Origin: Paenibacillus sp. 32352
GTDB lineage: Bacteria > Bacillota > Bacilli > Paenibacillales > NBRC-103111
Reading direction: 5' to 3'
Assembly: GCF_002042965.1 (NCBI RefSeq)
Contig: NZ_MZNT01000002.1
Coordinates: forward strand, 496,001-560,000
Length of the DNA stretch: 64,000 bases
In this document: in pieces, positions 43,351-51,416 of the stretch
Numbering within the stretch: the stretch's first letter is position 1
Layout: each line of letters begins with the position of its first letter
Program-made: the position numbers and the translations under genes
Notes under the pieces: generated by a model
The model's database searches: none
The model's input: the letters and a program-made list of their open reading frames with translations, nothing else
What the model was told of the DNA's origin: nothing

Positions 43351-43399
43351 GTGCGCTGCAGCGGATAAGGGGAAGTAGGCTGCTCCTCCGCTGCAGCAC
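43351..43399 (+). other. Intercistronic stem-loop
   Basis: CTGCAGCGGA (43356-43365) pairs with TCCGCTGCAG (43387-43396), extended by GTG/CAC. There is no T-run, so RNA processing or stability, rather than full termination, is the likelier role. Confidence 0.6.
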
Positions 43400-43424
43400 T
43401 TATCGACAGGAAGGAGGGGACAGG

Positions 43425-44162
43425 ATGAATGGGATCGTATCTGTTCACAGCTTAACCAAATCATATGGCAAACAAAGAGGGATTTCGGATATCGAGCTCG
43501 AGCTGTATCCTGGTGATATTTATGGCCTTCTGGGGCCGAACGGGGCAGGGAAAACCACCCTTTTGAAGCTGATTACAGGCTTAGTTCGACCTGATCAGGG
43601 GTCTGTCCGCTTGTTCGGTCACGATATTTCCGATCAATTTGAACAAGCGATGAGCAAGGTAGGCTGCATGATCGAATCCGCCGATTTTCACGATTTCTTG
43701 ACGGCAGACCAATATTTGCGGATAGTTGCCCGATTTTATCCGGACCTTAAGGAGAATCGTATAGGAGAAGTGCTCGAAACCGTAGGACTCCAGCATGCCC
43801 GCTCGCAAAAGATCAAGCAGTTCTCTACCGGCATGAAGCAGAAATTAGCCTTGGCGGCGGCGATAATGGCAGGCCCTGAGCTTGTGATCCTCGATGAACC
43901 TACGAACGGATTGGATATTGAGGGAACGGTCATGTTCCGTCAGCTGGTGATGCAATGCTCGGCTGAGCTCGGGACCACGTTTCTCATTTCGAGTCACATG
44001 ATTCATGAACTGGAGCAGCTGTGCAATCGGGTCGGAATTTTATTCGGCGGCAAGCTGAGGACGGAAGGCAGCGTGTCAGAATTACTAGAGCATAATCAAT
44101 CCTTGGAGCAGTTTTATATTCAGCAGCTGGCGGGAATGAAGGAGGCAATAAGGAATGCATAG
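43425..44162 (+). CDS. ABC transporter ATP-binding protein (BcrA-like)
   Basis: 245 residues. Walker A 'GLLGPNGAGKTTLLKLITGL' (residues ~35-53), Q-loop 'GCMIESADF', signature 'KQFSTGMKQKLALAAAIM' and Walker B 'LVILDEPTNGLDIEG', then the switch His in 'LISSHMIHELEQLC'. The layout matches ATPases of ABC-2 exporters such as BcrA/NatA that give lantibiotic or bacitracin self-protection or export. It overlaps the permease gene by eight bases. Confidence 0.92.
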   Translation: MNGIVSVHSLTKSYGKQRGISDIELELYPGDIYGLLGPNGAGKTTLLKLITGLVRPDQGSVRLFGHDISDQFEQAMSKVGCMIESADFHDFLTADQYLRIVARFYPDLKENRIGEVLETVGLQHARSQKIKQFSTGMKQKLALAAAIMAGPELVILDEPTNGLDIEGTVMFRQLVMQCSAELGTTFLISSHMIHELEQLCNRVGILFGGKLRTEGSVSELLEHNQSLEQFYIQQLAGMKEAIRNA

Positions 44163-44898
44163 CTTGAAAACGGGCCTGGTTAATGAGCTTTATATGCTGC
44201 TGTACCGCAAAAAAACGATCGTGATGCTTATAGTTTCCGCCATCCTTCCGGTAGGGCTTGCCTTATCTCTGCACAAGCTGCAGCCGTTAATGGGTCTCGT
44301 CGCAGTCAGTCGAACTTTTCCTATCGATATGCTGGGATTTTATACAGCTCTCTGGATACCACTCTTTATATTTCTGATGGCCGCGGATCTATTCCCTAAT
44401 GAGGTATCCTCAAGAACCTTAAAGCTGTCGCTGCTTCGGCCGATTACGCGGTTTCGGGTATTTGCTTCCAAAACTCTGGCAGTTCTGATCGCGAATGCGG
44501 CTATTTTACTGCTGCTGGGACTTGTGACCGTACTATGCAGTTTATTTCTTGGATCGTCCGGCACTTTCCATGGCTCTGAGGTCATAAAGGCCTATAGTGC
44601 GGCCTGGCTCTCTATGGCAGCTTTATCCGCGTTGTTCATCTTCCTAGCGCAATGGTTCAACAGTGCTAGCGGCTCTTTTGCATTTTCGATCGTTGTGTAT
44701 GTAGTAGCCAAAGCGGCGCCGTTTTTCTCCAGCAAGGTAGCGTCCTTTTCCCCGATTTCGTATACGGATTGGCATTTGATGTGGCTGAATAGTTCGGTCA
44801 TGCCATCCAAGCTTTTCACGGCTGCGATATTTTTGATTTCGAGCTGCATCTTGTTTTTATCTTTAGGATACTTTATTTTTAATCGTAAAGAAGCTTGA
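44155..44898 (+). CDS. ABC-2 type transporter permease
   Basis: 247 residues with six TM helices (for example 'IVMLIVSAILPVGLALSL', 'ALWIPLFIFLMAADLFP', 'FTAAIFLISSCILFLSLGYF'). 'FPNEVSSRTLKLSLLRPITR' is the cytoplasmic loop motif of ABC-2 permeases. It works with the ATPase encoded just upstream and is followed 19 bp later by a sensor kinase in the same operon. Confidence 0.88.
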   Translation: MHSLKTGLVNELYMLLYRKKTIVMLIVSAILPVGLALSLHKLQPLMGLVAVSRTFPIDMLGFYTALWIPLFIFLMAADLFPNEVSSRTLKLSLLRPITRFRVFASKTLAVLIANAAILLLLGLVTVLCSLFLGSSGTFHGSEVIKAYSAAWLSMAALSALFIFLAQWFNSASGSFAFSIVVYVVAKAAPFFSSKVASFSPISYTDWHLMWLNSSVMPSKLFTAAIFLISSCILFLSLGYFIFNRKEA

Positions 44899-44917
44899 CC
44901 GTTGGAGAGGATGACTA

Positions 44918-46378
44918 GTGTCCATACGTTTTAAATTATTGCTGTCTTATGCGGCAATGCTGATCATTCCGCTGATTCTCATCCTTATGACCACACTTTT
45001 GCTTGTCATTGTATACCGGGGCGATCTACAAAATCTTCATGATGTGTATGGGTCCGAGTCGATTCCTTTCACCGGTCACCAGACGGAGCGATTGATGAAG
45101 GAGCTGCGAAGGAATACCGAGAGCAATCCGGTCGTTTTCAAAGATAGGAGTTATTTGAATGAAATGGCACAGGAGCTTGCCGCGAACGGTTCCGGTTTGG
45201 CGGTGAGGAAGGATGAGCAGTTGACTTATGTATCCGAGGAGTTTGAACATTCCGAGCTGTTGAATCAGCTGCCGTCCTTTGAAAGAGCTGGCCACAGGGA
45301 AATAGTGCCGACCAAGCGGGTAGGCAATGAATTGTATTCGATTGTACAAATGGATTTTTGGTATGCCGATTCGCATCCGGGAACGGTTTTCATCCTGAGC
45401 AAGGTAAGTCCTTTCGTTAATTTTGCACGCAAATTTTTTCCTACACTGTTCGTTTCCATGCTCGTTATATTAGTCGTTACGAATGTTTCGTTGACCTATT
45501 TCGTTTCCAAGAGCATTATTGTCCCGCTCCGGCAGCTGGAAAGAGCGGCTAAGCGAATTAAGGAAGGAGATCTGGACTTTCAGGTGCGGCTGAACGGGCG
45601 TGATGAGATAGCACAATTGGGGCTCGCATTCGAAGAAATGCGGCATCAGCTTCAGCAGTCCATTCAAACCCAGCTGCAATATGAAGAGAACCGGAAGGAA
45701 CTGATCTCGAACATTTCTCATGATTTGAAAACACCATTAACGGCCATTCAAGGCTACGTCGCCGGAATTCAGGACGGGGTAGCGGATACGCCGGACAAGA
45801 TGAATAAATATATTCAGACCATATCCTCCAAAGCAGGGGAAATGGGGCGTCTGATCGATGAGCTATTCCTGTATTCCAAGCTGGATTTGAAACGGCTTCC
45901 GTTTCAATTTGAATCCGTTCGTGCAGCGGCTTTTTTGCAGGATTGGGCGGAGGAGCTGCAGTTTGAGCTGGATAAAAAAGGAATACTATTCGAGACAGAT
46001 CTTCAAGTATCGCCAATAACACAGGCTTCCATTGATCGGGATAAGCTCAAACGAGTGATCTCGAATATAATGGATAACTGTGTGAAATATATGGATAAAC
46101 CGGAAAAAAGGATTGGATTGCGGGCTTACGAAGCAAATGCCTCCATTGTTATTGAAATATCGGATAATGGAGCGGGCGTAGCTCCGGAAGCTTTGCCACA
46201 TATTTTCGACAGGTTCTATCGGGCGGAACAGTCGAGGAATCAGCTTACCGGGGGAAGCGGATTGGGGCTTGCCATAGCCAAACAAATCATAGACGGACAT
46301 GGCGGACATATAGAAGCTCAAAGCGTGCTGGGGCAAGGGACTCGGATCACGATGACCCTGCCCGCCAAGATCAAATAA
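44918..46378 (+). CDS. HAMP sensor histidine kinase
   Basis: 486 residues, GTG start behind GGAGAGGATG. TM1 at ~10-32 ('YAAMLIIPLILILMTTLLLV'), an extracellular domain of ~135 residues, TM2 at ~170-190, HAMP ('KSIIVPLRQLERAAKRIKEG'), H-box 'ELISNISHDLKTPLTAIQGY' (His about 268), N box 'NIMDNCVKYM', G1 'ISDNGAGVAPE' and G2 'GGSGLGLAIAKQIIDGHGG'. It is cognate to the OmpR-type regulator 13 bp downstream and presumably senses a substrate or damage signal relevant to the ABC transporter. Confidence 0.93.
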   Translation: MSIRFKLLLSYAAMLIIPLILILMTTLLLVIVYRGDLQNLHDVYGSESIPFTGHQTERLMKELRRNTESNPVVFKDRSYLNEMAQELAANGSGLAVRKDEQLTYVSEEFEHSELLNQLPSFERAGHREIVPTKRVGNELYSIVQMDFWYADSHPGTVFILSKVSPFVNFARKFFPTLFVSMLVILVVTNVSLTYFVSKSIIVPLRQLERAAKRIKEGDLDFQVRLNGRDEIAQLGLAFEEMRHQLQQSIQTQLQYEENRKELISNISHDLKTPLTAIQGYVAGIQDGVADTPDKMNKYIQTISSKAGEMGRLIDELFLYSKLDLKRLPFQFESVRAAAFLQDWAEELQFELDKKGILFETDLQVSPITQASIDRDKLKRVISNIMDNCVKYMDKPEKRIGLRAYEANASIVIEISDNGAGVAPEALPHIFDRFYRAEQSRNQLTGGSGLGLAIAKQIIDGHGGHIEAQSVLGQGTRITMTLPAKIK

Positions 46379-46391
46379 AGATGGTGCTGAG

Positions 46392-47078
46392 ATGAAACGT
46401 ATCTTGATTATTGAAGACGAACAGTCGATAGCGGAGCTGGAGAGAGATTATTTGGAAATTAACGGCTTTAGAGCCGATATTGCCATGGATGGGGAAGAGG
46501 GCTTGAGGCTCGGGCTGCATGGAGATTATGATTTGATCATTCTTGATCTTATGCTGCCCAAAGTGAACGGCTTTGACCTATGCAAGCAGATTCGGGCGAA
46601 GCGCGACCTGCCGATGCTGATGGTCACGGCCAAGACGGACGATGTGGACATGATCCGGGGGCTGGGGCTCGGTGCGGATGATTATATTACGAAACCGTTC
46701 AAACCGCTCGAGCTGGTCGCAAGAGTCAAAGCTCATCTTGCCCGGTATGAGCGTCTTATCGGCAGTAAGAAATCTACAGACCTCATCGTGATCCGCGGAT
46801 TGGAGATCGATAATGAAGCGCGCCGGGTATTTCTGAATGAACAGGAAATCTCGCTGACGAATAAAGAATTTGACCTGCTTTATTTTCTTGCCAAGCATCC
46901 GAACCGGGTTTTCAGCAAGGACCATCTGTTCGAAAGGATCTGGGGTGTAGATTCCCTCGGAGATACTCAGACGGTGACCGTCCATATCCGCAAGCTGCGG
47001 GAGAAGATAGAAATGGACACCAATAACCCTCAATACATTGAAACGGTATGGGGAGCGGGATACCGGTTTCGGGTTTGA
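46392..47078 (+). CDS. OmpR/PhoB family response regulator
   Basis: 228 residues. The receiver has 'LIIEDEQSIAELE', phospho-acceptor Asp52 in 'LIILDLMLPKVNG' and 'DDYITKPFKPLEL'. The C-terminal winged helix ('NKEFDLLYFLAKHPNRVFSK', 'VTVHIRKLREKI', 'IETVWGAGYRF') is the OmpR DNA-binding domain, which binds tandem direct repeats with about 11-bp spacing. It is last in the operon that starts at 42427, whose promoter carries just such repeats, so autoregulation is possible. Confidence 0.93.
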   Translation: MKRILIIEDEQSIAELERDYLEINGFRADIAMDGEEGLRLGLHGDYDLIILDLMLPKVNGFDLCKQIRAKRDLPMLMVTAKTDDVDMIRGLGLGADDYITKPFKPLELVARVKAHLARYERLIGSKKSTDLIVIRGLEIDNEARRVFLNEQEISLTNKEFDLLYFLAKHPNRVFSKDHLFERIWGVDSLGDTQTVTVHIRKLREKIEMDTNNPQYIETVWGAGYRFRV

Positions 47079-47162
47079 CATTCGAAGAGCTTGGGAGTAC
47101 CATACCTTTAAACGAAGTTATCCTATTATCTGATGATGCATAAACAGGCAAGAGGTGAGGAC

Positions 47163-47423
47163 ATGGTCAAAAAAAGACAACCTGCTGCGGCTAAGCCGGA
47201 AGCAAGCGATAAACCGGCAACATTGAAGGATTTGCTGAATCCGGAGATAGTGAATAAACTGAAGTCGCAGGCTGACGATATGAGAGCCAAAGAAGCTGAA
47301 CAGCGGGAGAAAAGCCGCAAAGAGGCGGAGGAATCGCGTAAAGCGGAGCAGAAGCGGCTTGAGAGCGACTTTGGTTACCTGCTGGAGAATAGCGGAATGG
47401 ATTGGCGCAAATATAAATCCTAA
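47163..47423 (+). CDS. YqkE-like protein (DUF3886)
   Basis: 86 residues from ATG 47163, directly after GAGGTGAGGAC; the longer frame is rejected. It is highly charged: 'KPATLKDLLNPEIVNKLKSQ', then a Lys/Glu-rich helix 'EAEQREKSRKEAEESRKAEQ' and the family ending 'GYLLENSGMDWRKYK', as in B. subtilis YqkE. The function is unknown; it is cytoplasmic and predicted coiled coil. Confidence 0.85.
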   Translation: MVKKRQPAAAKPEASDKPATLKDLLNPEIVNKLKSQADDMRAKEAEQREKSRKEAEESRKAEQKRLESDFGYLLENSGMDWRKYKS

Positions 47424-47441
47424 CCTGTATTCGTTAATAGT

Positions 47442-47470
47442 TTGACGGATAACCTAAGATTAGGTACAAT
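47442..47470 (+). promoter_or_regulatory. Sigma-A promoter ahead of the MATE gene
   Basis: TTGACG (47442-47447), 17-nt spacer, TACAAT (47465-47470). ACCTA/TAGGT (47452-47456 and 47461-47465) forms a small dyad within the spacer. The RNA would begin near 47477, only a few bases before the hairpin at 47480. Confidence 0.65.
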
Positions 47471-47479
47471 GGGATGCTG

Positions 47480-47513
47480 AAGAAGGGCGTAGGCCAACGC
47501 TCTTCTTTTTTTT
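47480..47513 (+). terminator. Intrinsic terminator after yqkE-like gene, at the start of the MATE leader
   Basis: AGAAG-G-GCGT (47481-47490) pairs with ACGC-T-CTTCT (47497-47506), followed by eight T. It ends the upstream transcript but also lies at the very 5' end of the MATE mRNA. Confidence 0.8.
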
Positions 47514-47538
47514 GTGTTTGGAAAGGAGAAGGGGTTAT

Positions 47539-48903
47539 ATGCAGCATGAATCTACATACAAGGGGAAAATCATTCAGTTTTTTTCGATTCTGGGTCCGAT
47601 TCTGATGACGCAAATCAGCCTGAATCTGATGACTTTATTCGATACGATGATGTCAGGCAGAGCAGGCACTCATGATCTTGCAGGCGTGGCTATAGGAGCA
47701 AGCCTGTGGATGCCCGTATCCGTGGGCTTGAACGGCATTCTGCTTGCGGTGTCACCCATGGTCGCCCAGCTATATGGCAAGGGGGAGCTGCGGCAAATCT
47801 CGAAGACCGTAACCCAAGCGCTATACTTATCGCTGTTGTTGGCTGTAGTGATTGTCATTGCGGGCGGATTTGTTCTGAATCCGATCTTGACCGGCATGAA
47901 TTTGGAGCCGGCCGTTCATCACATTGCCAAGCACTATTTGATAGGGCTGTCGATCGGGATTATTCCGTTATTCCTTTCGAGCGTGCTCCGATACTTTTTT
48001 GATGCGCATGGCTTAACGAGAATTTCGATGTCCATCATGCTGATCGCTGTGCCGGTGAATGTGCTTATCAATTACTTGCTGATCTTCGGAAACTGGGGCT
48101 TTCCCAAGCTGGGAGGAATCGGGGCGGGTTATGCGACAGCCATTACATATTGGCTCATTTTCTTCATCAGCATCTGGATGACGTTCAAAGTAGAGGCGAT
48201 GAGAAGGTACCGGTTATTTGCAGAATGGTTCGCACCCTCCTGGAAAGCATGGAAGGAGCAGCTCAAGATCGGCGTTCCGATGGGGCTTTCCGTATTTTTT
48301 GAAGCGAGCATCTTTTCCGTCGTTACGCTGCTGATGGGCATGATGTTTAATACAGTTACCATCGCAGCTCACCAGGCTGCTATTAGCTTTACGACCCTCT
48401 TGTTCATGATTCCGTTAAGCATCTCCATGTCTTTGACGATTATTATTGCTTATGAGGTGGGGAGCGGAAGATACAAGGATGCAAAGCAGTACAGCCGTTT
48501 CGGGGTGCTGATGGCTATCGGCATTTTGGCGGTCAGCTCCATCTTTTTGTACGTGTTCCGCGAACAAATCGCATACTTTTATACCGATAATCCGGAGGTA
48601 GTGCAGCTGACCAAGCAGTTCCTTCTTTTCGCTATCGTCTACCAGCTGTCCGATGCGGCTCAAGCTTCGCTGCAGGGGGTGCTCCGCGGCTATAAGGATG
48701 TAACCTTCCCCTTTATTATCGCATTGGTTGCGTATTGGGTCATTGGTATGCCGACCGGCTATGTACTGGCTGCATACACGGATTGGGGACCGTATGGCTT
48801 TTGGCTGGGGATTACCATAGGACTTACCTTCGCCGCGTCGGGCTTTTATCTGCGCCTGCTTCGGGTTCAGAGAAAGTATGGCGGGCGTGCAGCGGGGAAA
48901 TAG
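47539..48903 (+). CDS. MATE family multidrug/sodium antiporter
   Basis: 454 residues from ATG 47539 behind AAAGGAGAAGGGG; the longer frame begins inside the terminator. Twelve TM helices. 'ILGPILMTQISLNLMTLFDT' and 'MMSGRAGTHDLAGVAIGASL' are the NorM-type N-terminus, and 'GLPVNVLINYLLIFGNWGFP'-like and 'HQAAISFTTLLFMIPLSISM' are the matching halves. It most resembles NorM/YeeO-type exporters of cationic drugs. It stands alone. Confidence 0.9.
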   Translation: MQHESTYKGKIIQFFSILGPILMTQISLNLMTLFDTMMSGRAGTHDLAGVAIGASLWMPVSVGLNGILLAVSPMVAQLYGKGELRQISKTVTQALYLSLLLAVVIVIAGGFVLNPILTGMNLEPAVHHIAKHYLIGLSIGIIPLFLSSVLRYFFDAHGLTRISMSIMLIAVPVNVLINYLLIFGNWGFPKLGGIGAGYATAITYWLIFFISIWMTFKVEAMRRYRLFAEWFAPSWKAWKEQLKIGVPMGLSVFFEASIFSVVTLLMGMMFNTVTIAAHQAAISFTTLLFMIPLSISMSLTIIIAYEVGSGRYKDAKQYSRFGVLMAIGILAVSSIFLYVFREQIAYFYTDNPEVVQLTKQFLLFAIVYQLSDAAQASLQGVLRGYKDVTFPFIIALVAYWVIGMPTGYVLAAYTDWGPYGFWLGITIGLTFAASGFYLRLLRVQRKYGGRAAGK

Positions 48904-48987
48904 ACTTTCGGAGAATCAGAAGAGTCGGCAAGTCTAGTATAAAAGACTTAAATAGAAAATATTGGTTACAAATACATCCTCTGCTGA

Positions 48988-49013
48988 TATAATAATAGGA
49001 AATCTATCCTATT
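48988..49013 (+). promoter_or_regulatory. Extended -10 promoter and leader hairpin
   Basis: TGATATAAT carries an extended -10 (TATAAT 48988-48993). AATAGGA (48994-49000) pairs with TCCTATT (49007-49013), a hairpin directly before the AGAGGAG ribosome site of the next gene. Confidence 0.55.
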
Positions 49014-49028
49014 AGAGGAGTGTGTGAA

Positions 49029-50099
49029 TTGAAAAATAGATTAAAAGTCCTGGCATTTGGCGCCATTCTGCTCATTTCGTCACAAAGCGCGGTTTATGCC
49101 CAGCAATCACAACAGATCGATGTTGGCTTTAATCAAATCACCGTCAAGGTCAACGGGGAAACCGTGAACAGCAATAATATTCTTTATCAGGGGACTACAT
49201 ATATTCCTATTCGAGATGTAGCTGCTATGCTGGGCATTGCCGCAAACTATTATGATAAAACGAAAACAGCCTATATTGGACAAATAGGTGCAGGCGAATT
49301 TTCTCCCGGGAATTCAGATACAGCTTCATGGGATGTCGTGAAGCCCGCGACTCCAAGCCATGATCCGATCATGCCCAAGAAAAATGATAAGATAGCGGTA
49401 GATTTAAATACCGTTAAGGTAAAGGTTCATGGCAAAGAAATTGCACAAAACAACATTTTATATAATGGTACTACCTATGTTGCTATGAGAGCTGTGGCTG
49501 AGTCACTCGATATGCCGGTGGCATTCGATGAAGTAACTTCAACTGCATACATAGGGCAAAGAAAGGAAGGGGACTCCTCAGAGCTTCCTGCAGAAACTAA
49601 TGTTACCGAGCCGGAGCCTCCTGCAGAAACTAATGCTCCTGAACCCCAGCCTGTCGACACTGCAACGGGAAGCGGACTTTATGCAGTTCCAGCAGAAGGT
49701 GATATGGCGGGCTGGGAAATTTTAAAAGGACATGAGTATGAAGATATAGCCAGAATTTATTTTAAAAACAATAGTAGAGGTACTATCATTTCTATCCAGG
49801 TTCAGATTGAAGATGCACGAGATTTTGATCCTGATCAAATCATCCAGTGGACCGACTCTAACGGAAAGAAATTGCAGGGAAAGCTTTCGAATGTACATAA
49901 ACTATTTGCTGAATTCAATAACTCTCTTACATCGGACTATTTTGAAAAAACCTTCGGTGATGTTTACATTAGCTGGATGGAGGTCAGAGGAGTCCCTGCG
50001 GATATGCTGGTTGAGAAATACTTGAAAGAAAGCGGTAAAATTGAGAAGCCAAAGAGCAATATCACGTTGACGCCGGATTTGAAAGTACAGACTAAATAG
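49029..50099 (+). CDS. Secreted protein with two copper-amine-oxidase-N-like domains
   Basis: 356 residues from TTG 49029, eight bases after AGAGGAG. A signal peptide spans residues 1-24 ('VLAFGAILLISSQSAVYAQ'). Two copies of the domain follow: 'ITVKVNGETVNSNNILYQGT...PIRDVAAMLGI' (~35-85) and 'VKVKVHGKEIAQNNILYNGT...AMRAVAESLDM' (~130-180). A Pro/Glu linker ('NVTEPEPPAETNAPEPQPVD') leads to a C-terminal domain (~235-350, 'DIARIYFKNNSRGTIISIQV') of unknown family. It is likely wall-associated. Confidence 0.8.
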   Translation: MKNRLKVLAFGAILLISSQSAVYAQQSQQIDVGFNQITVKVNGETVNSNNILYQGTTYIPIRDVAAMLGIAANYYDKTKTAYIGQIGAGEFSPGNSDTASWDVVKPATPSHDPIMPKKNDKIAVDLNTVKVKVHGKEIAQNNILYNGTTYVAMRAVAESLDMPVAFDEVTSTAYIGQRKEGDSSELPAETNVTEPEPPAETNAPEPQPVDTATGSGLYAVPAEGDMAGWEILKGHEYEDIARIYFKNNSRGTIISIQVQIEDARDFDPDQIIQWTDSNGKKLQGKLSNVHKLFAEFNNSLTSDYFEKTFGDVYISWMEVRGVPADMLVEKYLKESGKIEKPKSNITLTPDLKVQTK

Positions 50100-50278
50100 C
50101 CTGCCGCGGTGGATGAAATCAAATAACTCATTAAGCGAGACTACGCTGGCTTCGGTATATTACCGTCGTCAGCGTAACTTTTTTTATATGGAATCAACCT
50201 TCATTCCTATTTGTAATATGTAGTGATATCAAAGGGAATCAGAAGGTTACTCAAATTTCCGATACGAGGGGGATGGGG

Positions 50279-50479
50279 ATGAGCAGCGATCTTCACAACG
50301 GAAAGAGATGCCCTTTATGCGGCGGTGTGAATGAATGCAGCGTCGGCAGCGGCGAATGCTGGTGCTTTCATACCAAGGTTCCTCAAGCCTTGCGGGACCA
50401 AATCCCGGCAGCGTTGAGGGGCCAAGCGTGCATTTGCCGCAAATGCGTGGAGGCGTACCCAATAAATAAAACCACCTAA
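50279..50479 (+). CDS. Cysteine-rich CWC family protein
   Basis: 66 residues from ATG 50279, seven bases after GAGGGGG; ATG 50273 is too close to that site. 'KRCPLCGGVNECSV', 'GECWCFHTKVPQALRDQIP' and 'ACICRKCVEAY' contain the paired Cys and the Cys-Trp-Cys that name the family, probably ligands of one zinc ion. The function is unknown. It ends in the shared terminator at 50468-50493. Confidence 0.85.
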   Translation: MSSDLHNGKRCPLCGGVNECSVGSGECWCFHTKVPQALRDQIPAALRGQACICRKCVEAYPINKTT

Positions 50480-50493
50480 TTATAGGCGGTTTT
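50468..50493. terminator. Bidirectional terminator
   Basis: AAAACC (50468-50473) pairs with GGTTTT (50488-50493) and CCT with AGG inside. It lies between the CWC gene (+) and two tiny genes (-). Confidence 0.65.
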
Positions 50494-50501
50494 GAAGGTT
50501 A

Positions 50502-50657
50502 TCAGTTGCCGTCGATACTGGCTCTACAGGTTTCAGGCGTAGTCCTCTCCGATTCCTCGATAAGCTGGTTGTAGGCTTCAAGCTCTTCCGGGGTATTCAA
50601 CACATCGGTTGCATCAGAGATGGCCCGCACTTGTTTTCTTGCTTGCTCTTTATCCAA
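50502..50657 (-). CDS. Small acidic protein, 51 residues
   Basis: TTG 50657 is preceded by AAGGAGGACT at ideal spacing and the frame ends with TGA at 50502-50504. The product is hydrophilic, beginning 'DKEQARKQVRAISDATDVLN' and continuing 'TPEELEAYNQLIEESERT', predicted as two helices, with a single Cys near the end. No family is recognised. It follows another tiny gene by 17 bases and is probably co-transcribed. Confidence 0.7.
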   Translation of the reverse strand: MDKEQARKQVRAISDATDVLNTPEELEAYNQLIEESERTTPETCRASIDGN

Positions 50658-50674
50658 CGAAAGAGTCCTCCTTG

Positions 50675-50827
50675 TTATTGCTCAAAATTGGATGCCGGAT
50701 TACCGAACGCATCCATCTTCTCATCTCCAATGATGTCGACGTAGGGCTTCACGCCTTCCGGAACTGATCCCGTGTCGGTGGCTTCGATTTCTTTTTCAAT
50801 CAGGTCGTCTTGTCGATTGTTGTCCAT
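50675..50827 (-). CDS. Small acidic protein, 50 residues
   Basis: ATG 50827 lies five bases after GGAGG. An in-frame ATG at 50845, behind its own AGGAGC, would add six residues. The sequence begins 'MDNNRQDDLIEKEIEATDTG' and contains 'GVKPYVDIIGDEKMDAFGNP', with no membrane segment. It is first of two tiny genes on this strand. The family is unknown. The 290 bp upstream hold the FMN riboswitch promoter on the other strand. Confidence 0.7.
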   Translation of the reverse strand: MDNNRQDDLIEKEIEATDTGSVPEGVKPYVDIIGDEKMDAFGNPASNFEQ

Positions 50828-50968
50828 AGCTTCCTCCGTTTTCATTATTGCTCCTGCTTTCTTAGAATCTGCATCGGTGCTCTTGATTATTCCGGGGCAT
50901 CGAGCGATAGGCTCTGAGGGATGAGTTCAGCTAGGAGGACAAAGGACGCGGCAATCTTTATTAGGGTA

Positions 50969-50998
50969 TTGCTTTTATTTATATAGTTGCTATATAAT
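50969..50998 (+). promoter_or_regulatory. Possible promoter of the FMN riboswitch leader
   Basis: TTGCTT (50969-50974), 18-nt spacer, TATAAT (50993-50998). A start near 51005 leaves about 115 nt before the aptamer. Confidence 0.45.
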
Positions 50999-51118
50999 TC
51001 GTTTAAGGAAGTTCGTATCGACCCAATTTGTAATACAAAGCCTCTTTTGCCTGAACCGTGTTGATTAATAAAGCACCATAAGACATATGAGGAATGGAAA
51101 AAATAGAATATTGGTCGA

Positions 51119-51270
51119 TCTTCGGGGTAGGGTGAAATTCCCAACCGGCGGTGAAAGGCAAGATTATTGCCTGCAGCCCGCGACTCGTTAATCTGCTTAA
51201 ATTGGCAATTAACGACTGATTTGGTGAAATTCCAAAGCCGACGGTACAGTCCGGATGGGAGAAGGTCAGA
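51119..51270 (+). ncRNA. FMN riboswitch (RFN element)
   Basis: All conserved blocks are present in order: GGGGTAGGGTGAAATTCCCA (51124-51143), ACCGGCGGT (51144-51152), GCAGCCCGCGA (51173-51183), the variable arm CGTTAAT/ATTAACG, GGTGAAATTCC (51223-51233), AAGCCGACGGTA (51235-51246) and GTCCGGATGGGAGAAG (51249-51264). It precedes an EamA-family transporter, not a riboflavin synthesis operon. Confidence 0.95.
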
Positions 51271-51339
51271 ACAAGCGTGTATTTCTGGTACGTTTATTTT
51301 CGTATGAAAATTTTTCCAGATCCATGCCTGTTTAAGTAC

Positions 51340-51381
51340 GCCCCGTTGTCACATTGCTGATAACGGGGCTGTCTTTCTTTC
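51340..51381 (+). terminator. Riboswitch expression-platform terminator
   Basis: GCCCCGTT (51340-51347) pairs with AACGGGGC (51362-51369), followed by TGTCTTTCTTT. It lies between the FMN aptamer and the transporter start, so FMN binding would be expected to cause termination. Confidence 0.8.
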
Positions 51382-51416
51382 GAAGCTTCCTTTTATAATA
51401 ACAGGAGGTTATGGGG

